Positions 7,085 through 13,838 of a stretch of DNA of 24,983 bases are shown in pieces. This stretch comes from Roseovarius sp. UBA6167 (GTDB taxonomy: Bacteria; Pseudomonadota; Alphaproteobacteria; Rhodobacterales; Rhodobacteraceae), in the NCBI GenBank assembly GCA_002428225.1, contig DIUD01000061.1, positions 1-24,983 on the forward strand, read 5' to 3'. The translations under genes were made by a program, and so were the position numbers. The notes beneath the pieces were generated by a model. That model had not been told where the DNA came from and searched no databases. It saw only the letters and a program-made list of their open reading frames with translations. How positions within the stretch are numbered: position 1 is the first letter of the stretch; every line of letters begins with the position of its first letter.

Positions 7085-8365
7085 TCAGTAGTTCGAGGTC
7101 ATCTGGATGCAGGTGCCCGTCTCGGTGTTGAACATGCCGCAGTTCAGATCCTTCCAGTCGCTTTTCAACACGGCGCTTTCGGGCAGGTAATCGGTCCAGG
7201 CGTCACCCGGCACTTCCTCGGTCTGGCTGATGATGTCGAATTGCCCATCGGCGCGAATCTCGCCGATCAGCACGGGTTTCGACAGGTGGTGATTGGCGTT
7301 CATCACCGCCATGCCGCCGGTCAGGTTGGGAAATTCCTGTCCCCACATCGCCGCGCGCACCGCGTCCACATCGGTTGTGCCCGCCTCTGTGACGGCATTC
7401 ACCCACATGTTGAAGCCGATGTAATGCGCCTCCATCGGATCATTGGTGACGCGGTTCGTATCGCCGATGAAGGCGTGCCACGCCTCGATGAAGGCGGCGT
7501 TTTCCGGCGTGTCGGCGGACATGAAATAGTTCCACGCCGCGAGATGGCCAACCAGTTCGGTCGTGTCGAGGCCCGACAACTCCTCCTCGCCCACGGAAAA
7601 GGCGACCACGGGGATATCGTCGGCGCTCACACCGGCGGCGGCCAGTTCCTTGTAAAAGCCGATATTGGCGTCGCCATTGATGGTCGAGATCACGCCCACC
7701 TTCTTGCCGCCCGCGCCAAGCGCCACCACATCGCCAACGATGGTCGCCCAGTCGGAATGGCCGAAGGGGGTGTAGTTGACAAAGATATCCTCGGCCGCGA
7801 TGCCCTTGGATTTCAGGTAGGAATCAAGAATGTTGTTGGTGGTGCGGGGATAGACATAGTCGGTGCCCAGGAGCGCGAAGCTCTCCACCCCAAGCTCTTC
7901 GAGGAAATAATCCACCGCCGGGATCGCCTGCTGGTTGGGCGCGGCGCCGGTGTAGAACACATTCCTCGAACTTTCCTCGCCCTCGTATTGCACCGGGTAG
8001 AACATCAGCCCGTTCAACTCCTCAAGCACCGGCAGAGCGGATTTGCGGCTGACGGAGGTCCATGAGCCGAAGATCACGTCAACATTGCTCACGGTCAGCA
8101 ATTCGCGTGCTTTCTCGGCAAAGAGCGGCCAGTCGGAGGCGGGATCGACCACCACCGCCTCGATCTGGCAACCCAGCAGCCCACCCTTGGCGTTCTGCTG
8201 ATCGACCAGCATCAGCACGGTATCCTTGAGCGTGGTCTCGGAAATCGCCATCGTGCCCGACAGCGAATGCAGCACGCCCACCTTGATGGGGCAGTCCTGC
8301 GCCAGCGCCGGGGCGGCGATGAGCGCGGTAGTGGTGGCCAGCCCGGCCAGCAGGGTCTTTCTCAT
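7085..8365 (-). CDS. urtA: Urea ABC transporter substrate-binding protein UrtA
   Basis: Periplasmic urea-binding protein, 426 residues, type I LivJ/AmiC-like fold. Residues 1-22 are a Sec signal peptide (MRKTLLAG...APALAQ). The mature start DCPIKVGVLHSLSGTMAISE is diagnostic of UrtA, as are WTSVSRKSALPVLEE, FYPVQYEGEESSRN, the TDYVYPRTTNNI segment and NGDANIGFYKEL. The ATG at 8363-8365 has AAGGGAG about 10 bases upstream. It is the first gene of the leftward urt-ure operon; its upstream spacer is shared with a divergent decarboxylase gene. Urea transport operons are commonly nitrogen-controlled, but no NtrC or sigma54 site could be recognised here. Confidence 0.96.
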   Translation of the reverse strand: MRKTLLAGLATTTALIAAPALAQDCPIKVGVLHSLSGTMAISETTLKDTVLMLVDQQNAKGGLLGCQIEAVVVDPASDWPLFAEKARELLTVSNVDVIFGSWTSVSRKSALPVLEELNGLMFYPVQYEGEESSRNVFYTGAAPNQQAIPAVDYFLEELGVESFALLGTDYVYPRTTNNILDSYLKSKGIAAEDIFVNYTPFGHSDWATIVGDVVALGAGGKKVGVISTINGDANIGFYKELAAAGVSADDIPVVAFSVGEEELSGLDTTELVGHLAAWNYFMSADTPENAAFIEAWHAFIGDTNRVTNDPMEAHYIGFNMWVNAVTEAGTTDVDAVRAAMWGQEFPNLTGGMAVMNANHHLSKPVLIGEIRADGQFDIISQTEEVPGDAWTDYLPESAVLKSDWKDLNCGMFNTETGTCIQMTSNY

Positions 8366-8455
8366 GGTCTTGCGACTCCCTTGTCAGGGCTGCGCGGGCT
8401 TCAGGGGCGATTTGCCCGCTGTCAGGCTTGCGCGGCAGCGTCTCGGTTGCGTCGC

Positions 8456-8503
8456 GTCCGGGGCCCTGATGGTGGCCGGAGCCATCAGAAGGCGCGCCCG
8501 GAC
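8456..8503 (-). promoter_or_regulatory. Long interrupted hairpin in the urtA upstream region
   Basis: Three collinear paired blocks are visible: GTCCGGG (8456-8462) with CCCGGAC (8497-8503), GCC (8463-8465) with GGC (8491-8493), and CTGATGG (8466-8472) with CCATCAG (8482-8488). Together they make about 17 bp with small one-sided bulges and a 9-base apex. It starts about 90 bases before the urtA ATG and would lie in its mRNA leader if transcription starts further upstream. No T run follows. A regulatory or stabilising RNA element is an inference. Confidence 0.45.
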
Positions 8504-8721
8504 TGGCGAACAACGCCACCCAAGCGCCCGACAGGCCGCGCCGCCATCGCACCGCGCCATTTCCGCGCCCGCAGACGTTGTATTGCCCGGTTTTTAAGCC
8601 TGATCTGGCAGAGTTGCCTTATTCCAGGACAGTTGACGCACATCCGCCCGCCGCGCGCCCGAAAACCCAGCTTGCCAAAAACTTTGCCCTCTCGAAAAAA
8701 GCTCCTTGCGCGATTCGCCGC

Positions 8722-8796
8722 ATGGTCTTATCTAGCCCGCACAGACGCCAACGCACGCGCCTCTGGCCGGTGGGACATCCACCCGTGTTTACGTAG
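8722..8796 (+). CDS. Possible 24-codon leader peptide before the decarboxylase
   Basis: This short frame begins at an ATG (8722), is rich in Arg in its middle (HRRQRTRLW) and ends GHPPVFT followed by TAG at 8794-8796. The stop codon lies inside the 5' arm of the long-range inverted repeat that encloses the decarboxylase start. A ribosome stalled or ending there would open that stem. No Shine-Dalgarno sequence is visible before the ATG, and a candidate promoter at 8706-8734 would start the mRNA after it. Translation is therefore doubtful. Confidence 0.2.
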   Translation: MVLSSPHRRQRTRLWPVGHPPVFT

Positions 8797-8877
8797 CGAC
8801 GGTAACGTCTCCTGTTGGAACTGGTCGGGTGAAAGCCCGGGTCTTGATCGGAGATGACCATGAACGCCTACGTAAAC
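8787..8877 (+). ncRNA. Structured decarboxylase leader, candidate speF-type RNA element
   Basis: A 10-bp perfect inverted repeat (GTTTACGTAG at 8787-8796, CTACGTAAAC at 8868-8877) joins the upstream region to the first codons of the decarboxylase, enclosing its ribosome site and start. Inside are two small hairpins with GNRA tetraloops: GACG-GTAA-CGTC (8798-8809) and CGGGT-GAAA-GCCCG (8826-8839). A further small hairpin CCCG-CTTG-CGGG follows at 8878-8889. A conserved speF RNA motif is known upstream of ornithine decarboxylase genes in alphaproteobacteria, and position and gene fit it. Assignment to that family is not proven here. Confidence 0.6.
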
Positions 8878-10032
8878 CCGCTTGCGGGCGGCGATGCTGT
8901 TTTCGCGCCGTCCCCTCTTGTTGATTACATCCGTGGCAGCGAGTTTGACCGCCCGACGCTGGTCATCCACCGCGAGACCGTGGCGCGGCAGTATCGCGCG
9001 CTGAAATCCGGGCTGGGCCGCGCGCATATCCACTATGCCGTCAAGGCCAACCCCGCGCGCGAGGTGATCGAGGTGCTGATCGCCGAGGGCAGCCATTTCG
9101 ACGCCGCCTCGCGCGGGGAAATCGAGCTTTGCCTCGGCCTCGGCGCCGCGCCCGAGACGATCTCCTTTGGCAACACGGTCAAGCGCGCCTCTGACATCGC
9201 CTTTGCATATCGCGCCGGGATCACGCTGTTCGCCGCCGATAGCGAAATGGAGCTGGACAAGATCGCCGAACACGCGCCGGGCGCAGAGGTCTATATCCGC
9301 CTTCTTGTCGGGGCGACCGGGGCGGACTGGCCCCTGAGCCGCAAGTTCGGCTGCGCACCCGAGCGCGCGCTGGCGCTGATGGATCGCGCGGTGGCGCTCG
9401 GGCTTGCGCCTGTGGGCCTGTCGTTCCACGTGGGCAGCCAGACCCGCCGCGCCGAGATGTGGCGCGAGACGCTCGACCGCGTGTCGGGCGTCTGGGCCGA
9501 GGCGCGCGCCGCCGGTCACGCGCTGTCGCTCATCAATATCGGCGGCGGCTTTCCGGCCTTCTACGGCGAGGCGATCGAGGCCCCCGAAACCTACGCCGCG
9601 CAGGTGATGGCGATGGTCGAGCCGCGCTTTCCGGGTGCCCTGCGCGTGATGGCAGAGCCGGGGCGCGGCATGGTGGCCGAGGCAGGCATGATCGCCGCCG
9701 AGGTGCTGCTGGTGAGCCGCAAGGCTGACGACGATCTCTGCCGCTGGGTCTATCTCGATATCGGCCGCTTTTCCGGGCTGGCCGAGACCGAGGGCGAGGC
9801 GATCCGCTATCAGTTCCTGACCGAGCGCGAGCACGAGCCGACCGGCCCCTGTATCCTTGCCGGCCCGTCCTGCGACAGCGCCGATGTGCTGTATGAGAAG
9901 CGCCCCGTTGCCCTGCCCCTGGGCCTGCGGGCGGGCGATCGCGTCATCATCCGCAATTGCGGGGCCTACACGTCAAGCTATTCCTCGGTGGGCTTCAACG
10001 GCTTTCCGCCGCTGGACGTCGTGGTGATCTGA
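8860..10032 (+). CDS. Fold-type III PLP ornithine/lysine decarboxylase
   Basis: Makes putrescine from ornithine (or cadaverine from lysine), the entry to polyamine synthesis. About 390 residues, alanine-racemase-fold ODC family as in eukaryotes. YAVKANP has the PLP lysine at residue 62; FHVGSQ carries the ring-stacking histidine at 190; INIGGGFP and AEPGRG bind PLP phosphate and pyridine; GPSCDSADVL has the catalytic cysteine at 338; GAYTSSYSSVGFNGF is near the end. Two ATGs are possible: 8854 lies directly against the GGAG, whereas 8860 is 6 bases from it, so 8860 is preferred. Substrate choice between ornithine and lysine cannot be settled by eye. Expression is probably controlled by the enclosing leader fold. 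Confidence 0.92.
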   Translation: MNAYVNPLAGGDAVFAPSPLVDYIRGSEFDRPTLVIHRETVARQYRALKSGLGRAHIHYAVKANPAREVIEVLIAEGSHFDAASRGEIELCLGLGAAPETISFGNTVKRASDIAFAYRAGITLFAADSEMELDKIAEHAPGAEVYIRLLVGATGADWPLSRKFGCAPERALALMDRAVALGLAPVGLSFHVGSQTRRAEMWRETLDRVSGVWAEARAAGHALSLINIGGGFPAFYGEAIEAPETYAAQVMAMVEPRFPGALRVMAEPGRGMVAEAGMIAAEVLLVSRKADDDLCRWVYLDIGRFSGLAETEGEAIRYQFLTEREHEPTGPCILAGPSCDSADVLYEKRPVALPLGLRAGDRVIIRNCGAYTSSYSSVGFNGFPPLDVVVI

Positions 10033-10123
10033 AGGGGGCTTTGAGGCGGCGGTTGACCTCAGTCACTGAACCGCGCAAGTGCATCGCTCCAACGTCCGCT
10101 TCGGGCCACTTCGTGACCGCAAG

Positions 10124-10145
10124 CCGCCCCGATCTTCCGGGGCGG
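10124..10145. terminator. Hairpin terminator between convergent genes
   Basis: CCGCCCCG and CGGGGCGG form a perfect 8-bp stem with a 6-base loop (ATCTTC). On the plus strand it is followed by TCTGGTTTCTC, a modest T-rich tail. It lies between the decarboxylase stop and the convergent aminotransferase stop, so it can serve both, better for the plus strand. Confidence 0.6.
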
Positions 10146-10154
10146 TCTGGTTTC

Positions 10155-11552
10155 TCAGCCAAACACCCGGCTCAGCGCCGCATCCGTCGCCGCCACCAAC
10201 GTGTCGATATCGTCGCGGGTGGCAATCAGCGCGGGCGAATAGCACAGCGTGTTGTTGAAGCCCGGCACCACACGATTGGCGGCCCCGATGATGACGCCCT
10301 GTGCCATGCAATCGGCGACCACGGCCTGCACCTGACTTTCCGGGGCTGGCTCTTTCGTCGCACGCTCCGCCACCAGTTCCGCCCCCAGAAACAGCCCCTT
10401 GCCGCGCACATCGCCGATCACCTCGTGCCGGTCCTGAAGCGCGCGCAACCGGTCGAGCATGTAATCGCCCATTGCGACCGTGTTCTCCAGCAGCCCCTCC
10501 TCCTCGATGATCGCGACGTTTTCCAGCGCCGCCGCAGGCCCCGCCGTGCAGCCGCCAAAGGTCGAGATGTCGCGGAAATAGCTCATCGGGTCGCTGGCCT
10601 CGTCGCGGAACATCTCGAACACCCGCTCGCTGGTCACACAGCAGGCGATGGCGGCGTAGCCCGAGGCCACCCCCTTGGCCAGGGTGACGATATCGGGCGC
10701 CACCCCGTAATGCTGATAGCCGAACCAGGTGCCGGTGCGGCCCATGCCGCACACCACCTCGTCGATATGCAGCAGGATGTCGTGTTTGCGGCAGATCTCC
10801 TGCACACGCGGCCAGTAGCCCTCGGGCGGCACGATCACGCCGCCGCCCGCCGTCACCGGCTCGAGGCAGAGCGCGCCCACCGTGTCGGGGCCCTCGGCCA
10901 TGATCACCGCCTCGATGGCATCGGCCGCCGCCGCGCCATAGGCTTCGCCCTCCAGATCCCATTGCGCGCGGTATTCAAGGCAATGCGGCACCCGCACGAA
11001 ACCGGGGGCAAAGGGGCCGTATTGGGCGTTGCGCTCGTCCTGCCCGCCCGCCGAGAGACAGGCCAGCGTCGTGCCGTGATAATCGCGGTCGCGGTAGAGG
11101 ATCTTGTGCTTTTTGCCGCCATGGCGCTTGTGCGCGATCTGGCGAACCATCTTGAACGCCTTCTCGTTCGCCTCCGAGCCGGAGTTGGTGTAATAGACCC
11201 GGCTCAGCCCCGGCATCTTGCCGATCAGCCGTTCGGCAAACAGCGCACCGGGGACCGAGCCCGCGGAGCCCGCGAAATAGGGCAGGCGGATCAGTTGGTC
11301 GCGCACCGCGTTGGCGATCCGCTCGCGGCCATAGCCGACATTGACGGTCCAGACCCCGCCCGAGGTGCCGTCGAGATACGCGCGGCCCCTCTGGTCCCAG
11401 ACGCGCATCCCGCGCCCCTCGACGATGAGGCGCGGATCGGCCTTGGGGTCGGGGCCGGTCCAGGGGGCGTGCTGGATCAGGTGATGCCAGACATGGGCGC
11501 GGTCGGCCTCGACCACGCGGGCAATGTCATTGTCCAGGGGTTTTGCGTTCAT
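10155..11552 (-). CDS. tpa: Class III aminotransferase, probable taurine-pyruvate aminotransferase
   Basis: PLP enzyme of about 465 residues. Visible features are GGVWTVNVGYG, TNSGSEANEKA (phosphate binding), YRDRDYHGTT, HIDEVVCGMGRTG (Asp to the PLP nitrogen), the lysine in TLAKGVASGY, and STFGGCTAGPAAA. The overall sequence resembles Roseobacter-group Tpa, which transfers the amino group of taurine to pyruvate, giving sulfoacetaldehyde and alanine. No xsc, pta or tauABC neighbour is in the window, so specificity is inferred; a TauE/SafE permease lies 2.3 kb away. The ATG at 11550-11552 has GGAG 6 bases upstream; an in-frame ATG at 11562 lacks a site. Confidence 0.75.
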   Translation of the reverse strand: MNAKPLDNDIARVVEADRAHVWHHLIQHAPWTGPDPKADPRLIVEGRGMRVWDQRGRAYLDGTSGGVWTVNVGYGRERIANAVRDQLIRLPYFAGSAGSVPGALFAERLIGKMPGLSRVYYTNSGSEANEKAFKMVRQIAHKRHGGKKHKILYRDRDYHGTTLACLSAGGQDERNAQYGPFAPGFVRVPHCLEYRAQWDLEGEAYGAAAADAIEAVIMAEGPDTVGALCLEPVTAGGGVIVPPEGYWPRVQEICRKHDILLHIDEVVCGMGRTGTWFGYQHYGVAPDIVTLAKGVASGYAAIACCVTSERVFEMFRDEASDPMSYFRDISTFGGCTAGPAAALENVAIIEEEGLLENTVAMGDYMLDRLRALQDRHEVIGDVRGKGLFLGAELVAERATKEPAPESQVQAVVADCMAQGVIIGAANRVVPGFNNTLCYSPALIATRDDIDTLVAATDAALSRVFG

Positions 11553-11673
11553 CGCTCGCTCCATCGCAGATAGACCGCCCCGCGCGCGGGGGACAGGATC
11601 GTCGCCCCGAGGGCGCGCAGGCGCATATCCGCGCCCCTGCCATATGTGATTTCATCGGGGCCCTTAACCTCTG

Positions 11674-11702
11674 TTGCCCTGCCGGAGGTTCCGCGCCATG
11701 AT
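11674..11702 (+). promoter_or_regulatory. Weak sigma70-like promoter before usp
   Basis: TTGCCC, 17 bases, then CATGAT: four of six consensus bases in each box with ideal spacing. It would start transcription just upstream of the AAGGGGA ribosome site of the universal stress protein gene. Prediction by eye only. Confidence 0.3.
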
Positions 11703-11726
11703 GCGCGCTGTCAAGGGGATCGGATC

Positions 11727-12182
11727 ATGCGCAAGTTTCTGGTGGTGCTCGACGACAGCCGCGAATGTCTCAACGCCATGCGGTTCGCCGCCATGCGCGC
11801 CGCCCATACCGGCGGCGCGGTGACGATCCTGTCGGTAATCGCGCCCGATGAGTTCAATCACTGGATCGGCGTCGGCGATCTCATGCGCCAGGAGGCGCGC
11901 GAGCGAATCGAGGCGCATTTCGAGGTTTTCGCCAAGTGGATGCGCGACAAGCAGGGCATCGACCCCGTGCTTGTCATCCGCGAGGGCGAGGCCGCCTCCG
12001 AGATCATCACCCATGTGCAGGAAGATCCCGAGATCGGCGTGCTCGTGCTTGGCGCCGCTGCGGGCAAGAAGGGGCCGGGGCCGCTCGTCAGCCAGCTGAC
12101 CCGGAGCGCGGGCACACTGCCCGTTCCCGTCACCATCGTCCCAGGCGATCTGAGCAAGGAGCGCCTCGAGGCGATCACCTGA
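11727..12182 (+). CDS. Universal stress protein (UspA family)
   Basis: 151 residues, single Usp domain. The N-terminus RKFLVVLDDSRECLNAMRFA has the beta1 and Asp pattern of the family, with GAVTILSVIAPDEF next. The C-terminal ATP-binding region is less canonical: LVLGAAAGKKGPGPLVSQL in place of a clear GxxGxGG(S/T). The final strand VPVTIVPGDL is typical. The start at 11727 is chosen because homology begins at MRKFLVV and AAGGGGA lies about 10 bases before it; the frame is open 27 codons further. It precedes nfu by 87 bases. Stress function follows from family membership only. Confidence 0.88.
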   Translation: MRKFLVVLDDSRECLNAMRFAAMRAAHTGGAVTILSVIAPDEFNHWIGVGDLMRQEARERIEAHFEVFAKWMRDKQGIDPVLVIREGEAASEIITHVQEDPEIGVLVLGAAAGKKGPGPLVSQLTRSAGTLPVPVTIVPGDLSKERLEAIT

Positions 12183-12193
12183 GCGGTTATCAG

Positions 12194-12210
12194 TTTAGAA
12201 CCGTTCCAAA
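12194..12210. promoter_or_regulatory. ICE-like Irr iron-regulator box before nfu
   Basis: TTTAGAACCGTTCCAAA matches the published Irr/ICE-box palindrome TTTAGAA-N3-TTCTAAA at 13 of 14 fixed positions. It ends 2 bases before a good -35 hexamer of the nfu promoter. Irr is the heme- and iron-responsive Fur-family regulator of Rhizobiales and Rhodobacterales, and Fe-S assembly genes are known targets. Binding here is inferred from sequence. Confidence 0.65.
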
Positions 12211-12212
12211 CC

Positions 12213-12241
12213 TTGACTCGCGGCGGCGCGGCGCACATATC
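12213..12241 (+). promoter_or_regulatory. Candidate sigma70 promoter of nfu-tsaB-rimI
   Basis: TTGACT (five of six bases) is followed after 17 bases by CATATC, a poorer -10. It sits directly after the ICE-like box and about 30 bases before the nfu ATG. Its closeness to the box supports a regulated promoter. Confidence 0.4.
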
Positions 12242-12269
12242 TGTAACAGCGAACAGAGAGGGCGCTGCA

Positions 12270-12833
12270 ATGTTCATCCAGACCGAATCCACCCCCAACC
12301 CGGCCACACTCAAGTTCCTGCCCGGACAGGCCGTGCTCGGCACAGGCACCGCCGATTTTCCGGGCGCCGAAGGGGCCGAGGCCTCGCCTCTGGCGGCACG
12401 CATCTTCAGGGTGCCGGGGGTCACAGGCGTGTTTCTCGGCAATGATTTCGTCACCGTCACCAAGGGCGAGGCGACTGAATGGGACCATGTGAAACCGGCC
12501 ATACTCGGCGCGATCATGGAGCATTACCAGTCCGGCCAGCCGGTCATGACCGGCGCGGGCGGCGGCGCGTCCGGCCATGCCGATCACAGCGGCGAGGATT
12601 CCGAGATCGTCCACCAGATCAAGGAGTTGCTCGATACCCGCGTGCGCCCTGCGGTGGCGCAGGACGGCGGCGACATCACCTTTCACGGGTTCGAGCGGGG
12701 CGTGGTCTATCTGCATATGCAAGGTGCCTGCGCGGGCTGTCCTTCGTCCACCATCACGCTCAAGATGGGAATCGAGAACCTGCTGCGCCACTATATCCCC
12801 GAAGTGACCGAGGTGCGCCCGGTTGGCCTCTGA
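12270..12833 (+). CDS. Nfu/NifU-family Fe-S cluster carrier
   Basis: 187 residues, two domains. Residues 1-87 form the Nfu N-terminal domain, starting MFIQTESTPNPATLKFLPG. A Gly/His-rich linker (about 90-110) leads to the NifU C-terminal domain, which contains VRPAVAQDGGDI and GACAGCPSST with the cluster-ligating cysteines at 154 and 157. It receives and delivers Fe-S clusters in the cytoplasm. The start at 12270 is the conserved MFIQTE; the frame is open to a TTG at 12213, which overlaps the promoter and is rejected. The end overlaps tsaB by 11 bases. An ICE-like box upstream suggests iron control. Confidence 0.93.
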   Translation: MFIQTESTPNPATLKFLPGQAVLGTGTADFPGAEGAEASPLAARIFRVPGVTGVFLGNDFVTVTKGEATEWDHVKPAILGAIMEHYQSGQPVMTGAGGGASGHADHSGEDSEIVHQIKELLDTRVRPAVAQDGGDITFHGFERGVVYLHMQGACAGCPSSTITLKMGIENLLRHYIPEVTEVRPVGL

Positions 12834-13389
12834 CGGTCTCGTTCTGGGCTTCGACACATCGGCCGCGCATTGCGCGGCCGCTTTGCTTGCGGGCGAGCGG
12901 GTGCTGGCGTGCCGCGCCGAAGAGATGGGGCGCGGGCAGGCCGAACGCCTGATGCCGCTGCTGGAGGAGGTGCTGGAGAGCGGCGGCGTCACATGGCGCA
13001 AGCTTGCCCGGATCGGCGTGGGCACAGGCCCCGGCAATTTCACCGGCATCCGCATTTCCGTTGCCGCCGCCCGTGGCCTGGCGCTGGCGCTTGAGATTCC
13101 CGCCATCGGGGTGAGCACGTTCGACGCGATCCGCGCCGGGGGCGGTGCTGGCACGCCGGTTGTCGCGGCCCCGCGCGGGATGGTCCATGTTGCTACCCCG
13201 GCGCTTGTGCCGGTGGAGAGCGTGGCGGACCCGCTCTGGCCGCCCGCGCCCGCCCTCCTCGCCCAAGCAATTGCGCGAATTGCACAAAACGCGCCTGAAG
13301 ACAGCCCGCCGCCCGCACCTCTATACCTGCGCCCCGCCGATGCCGCGCCTGCGCGCGACGCGCCGCCGATGATCCTCGATGACGCCTGA
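12823..13389 (+). CDS. tsaB: tRNA threonylcarbamoyladenosine protein TsaB
   Basis: 188 residues, ASKHA-fold partner of TsaD in making the universal t6A37 base of ANN-decoding tRNAs. LGFDTSAAHCAAALL is the N-terminal beta-hairpin; MGRGQAERLMPLLEEVL follows; IGVGTGPGNFTGIRISVAAARGLA is the diagnostic core. The C-terminal half is shorter than the roughly 230 residues in E. coli, as is usual in alphaproteobacteria. The start appears to be TTG at 12823, within the end of nfu, with GAGG about 9 bases upstream; no ATG or GTG fits. The end overlaps rimI by 11 bases, indicating coupling. Confidence 0.9.
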   Translation: MASDGLVLGFDTSAAHCAAALLAGERVLACRAEEMGRGQAERLMPLLEEVLESGGVTWRKLARIGVGTGPGNFTGIRISVAAARGLALALEIPAIGVSTFDAIRAGGGAGTPVVAAPRGMVHVATPALVPVESVADPLWPPAPALLAQAIARIAQNAPEDSPPPAPLYLRPADAAPARDAPPMILDDA

Positions 13390-13780
13390 AGCCTTGGCCG
13401 CAACCCATGCCCGCGCCTTTGCCGGACAGGGGCGCGCATGGTCAGCGGCGGAGTTCGCGGCGCTTCTTGCCTCGCCCCACAGCCTTGTCACCGGCGACGC
13501 CTGCGGCTTTGCCCTTGGCCGCGTGATCGCGGACGAGGCGGAACTGCTCACGCTGGCCACCGACCCCGGGCACCGCCGTCAGGGCCGCGCCCGCGCCTGC
13601 CTGTCGGCCTTTGCCGAAGAGGCCCGCGCGCGCGGTGCGCACGCGGCCTTTCTGGAAGTAGCCGAGGACAACGCAGCGGCGCTGGCGCTTTACGGGGCGG
13701 CCGGATTCACGGAAATCGCCCGTCGTGCGGGCTATTATCCGGGCAGGCGCGCGGCGGTGGTCATGCACAAGCACCTGTGA
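13379..13780 (+). CDS. rimI: GNAT N-acetyltransferase, RimI-like
   Basis: 133 residues, GNAT fold. The acetyl-CoA pyrophosphate loop is HRRQGRARA near residue 65; it is preceded by the beta4 strand AELLTLATDPG and followed by FLEVAEDNAAALALYGAAGF, the beta5 and alpha4 pattern of RimI. It probably acetylates protein N-termini, classically ribosomal protein S18. Its position right after tsaB is a conserved bacterial pairing and supports the RimI call. The start ATG lies inside the tsaB end. Confidence 0.87.
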   Translation: MTPEALAATHARAFAGQGRAWSAAEFAALLASPHSLVTGDACGFALGRVIADEAELLTLATDPGHRRQGRARACLSAFAEEARARGAHAAFLEVAEDNAAALALYGAAGFTEIARRAGYYPGRRAAVVMHKHL

Positions 13781-13838
13781 GCGCCGCCGCCGCGCGCACC
13801 CGCTTGCATGGCCGGGACAGATAAGGCTATGGATACCC

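Larger units (their letters stand above)
8366..8859. other. Divergent 494-bp spacer between urtA and the decarboxylase
   Basis: No conserved protein is encoded. Towards urtA it holds a long interrupted hairpin (8456-8503). The centre (about 8580-8700) is relatively A/T-rich for this genome, as expected of promoter DNA, but no convincing -35/-10 pair was found for urtA. Towards the decarboxylase there is a weak TTGCGC-N17-TATCTA match (8706-8734), a short ORF (8722-8796) and a structured RNA-like leader (8787-8877). Confidence 0.6.

Noticed and set aside
8600..8700. Sigma54 (NtrC-type) promoter for urtA
   Set aside because: TGGCA-like strings occur (for example at 8608 and on the minus strand near 8677) but none has the required GG-N10-GC spacing with TTGCA-like -12 element.
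9957..11573. 538-codon plus-strand ORF
   Set aside because: Antisense to the aminotransferase, which shows all PLP motifs in order.
12213..12269. Upstream TTG start for nfu
   Set aside because: The extension overlaps the -35 box and lacks homology; the family begins at MFIQTE (12270).
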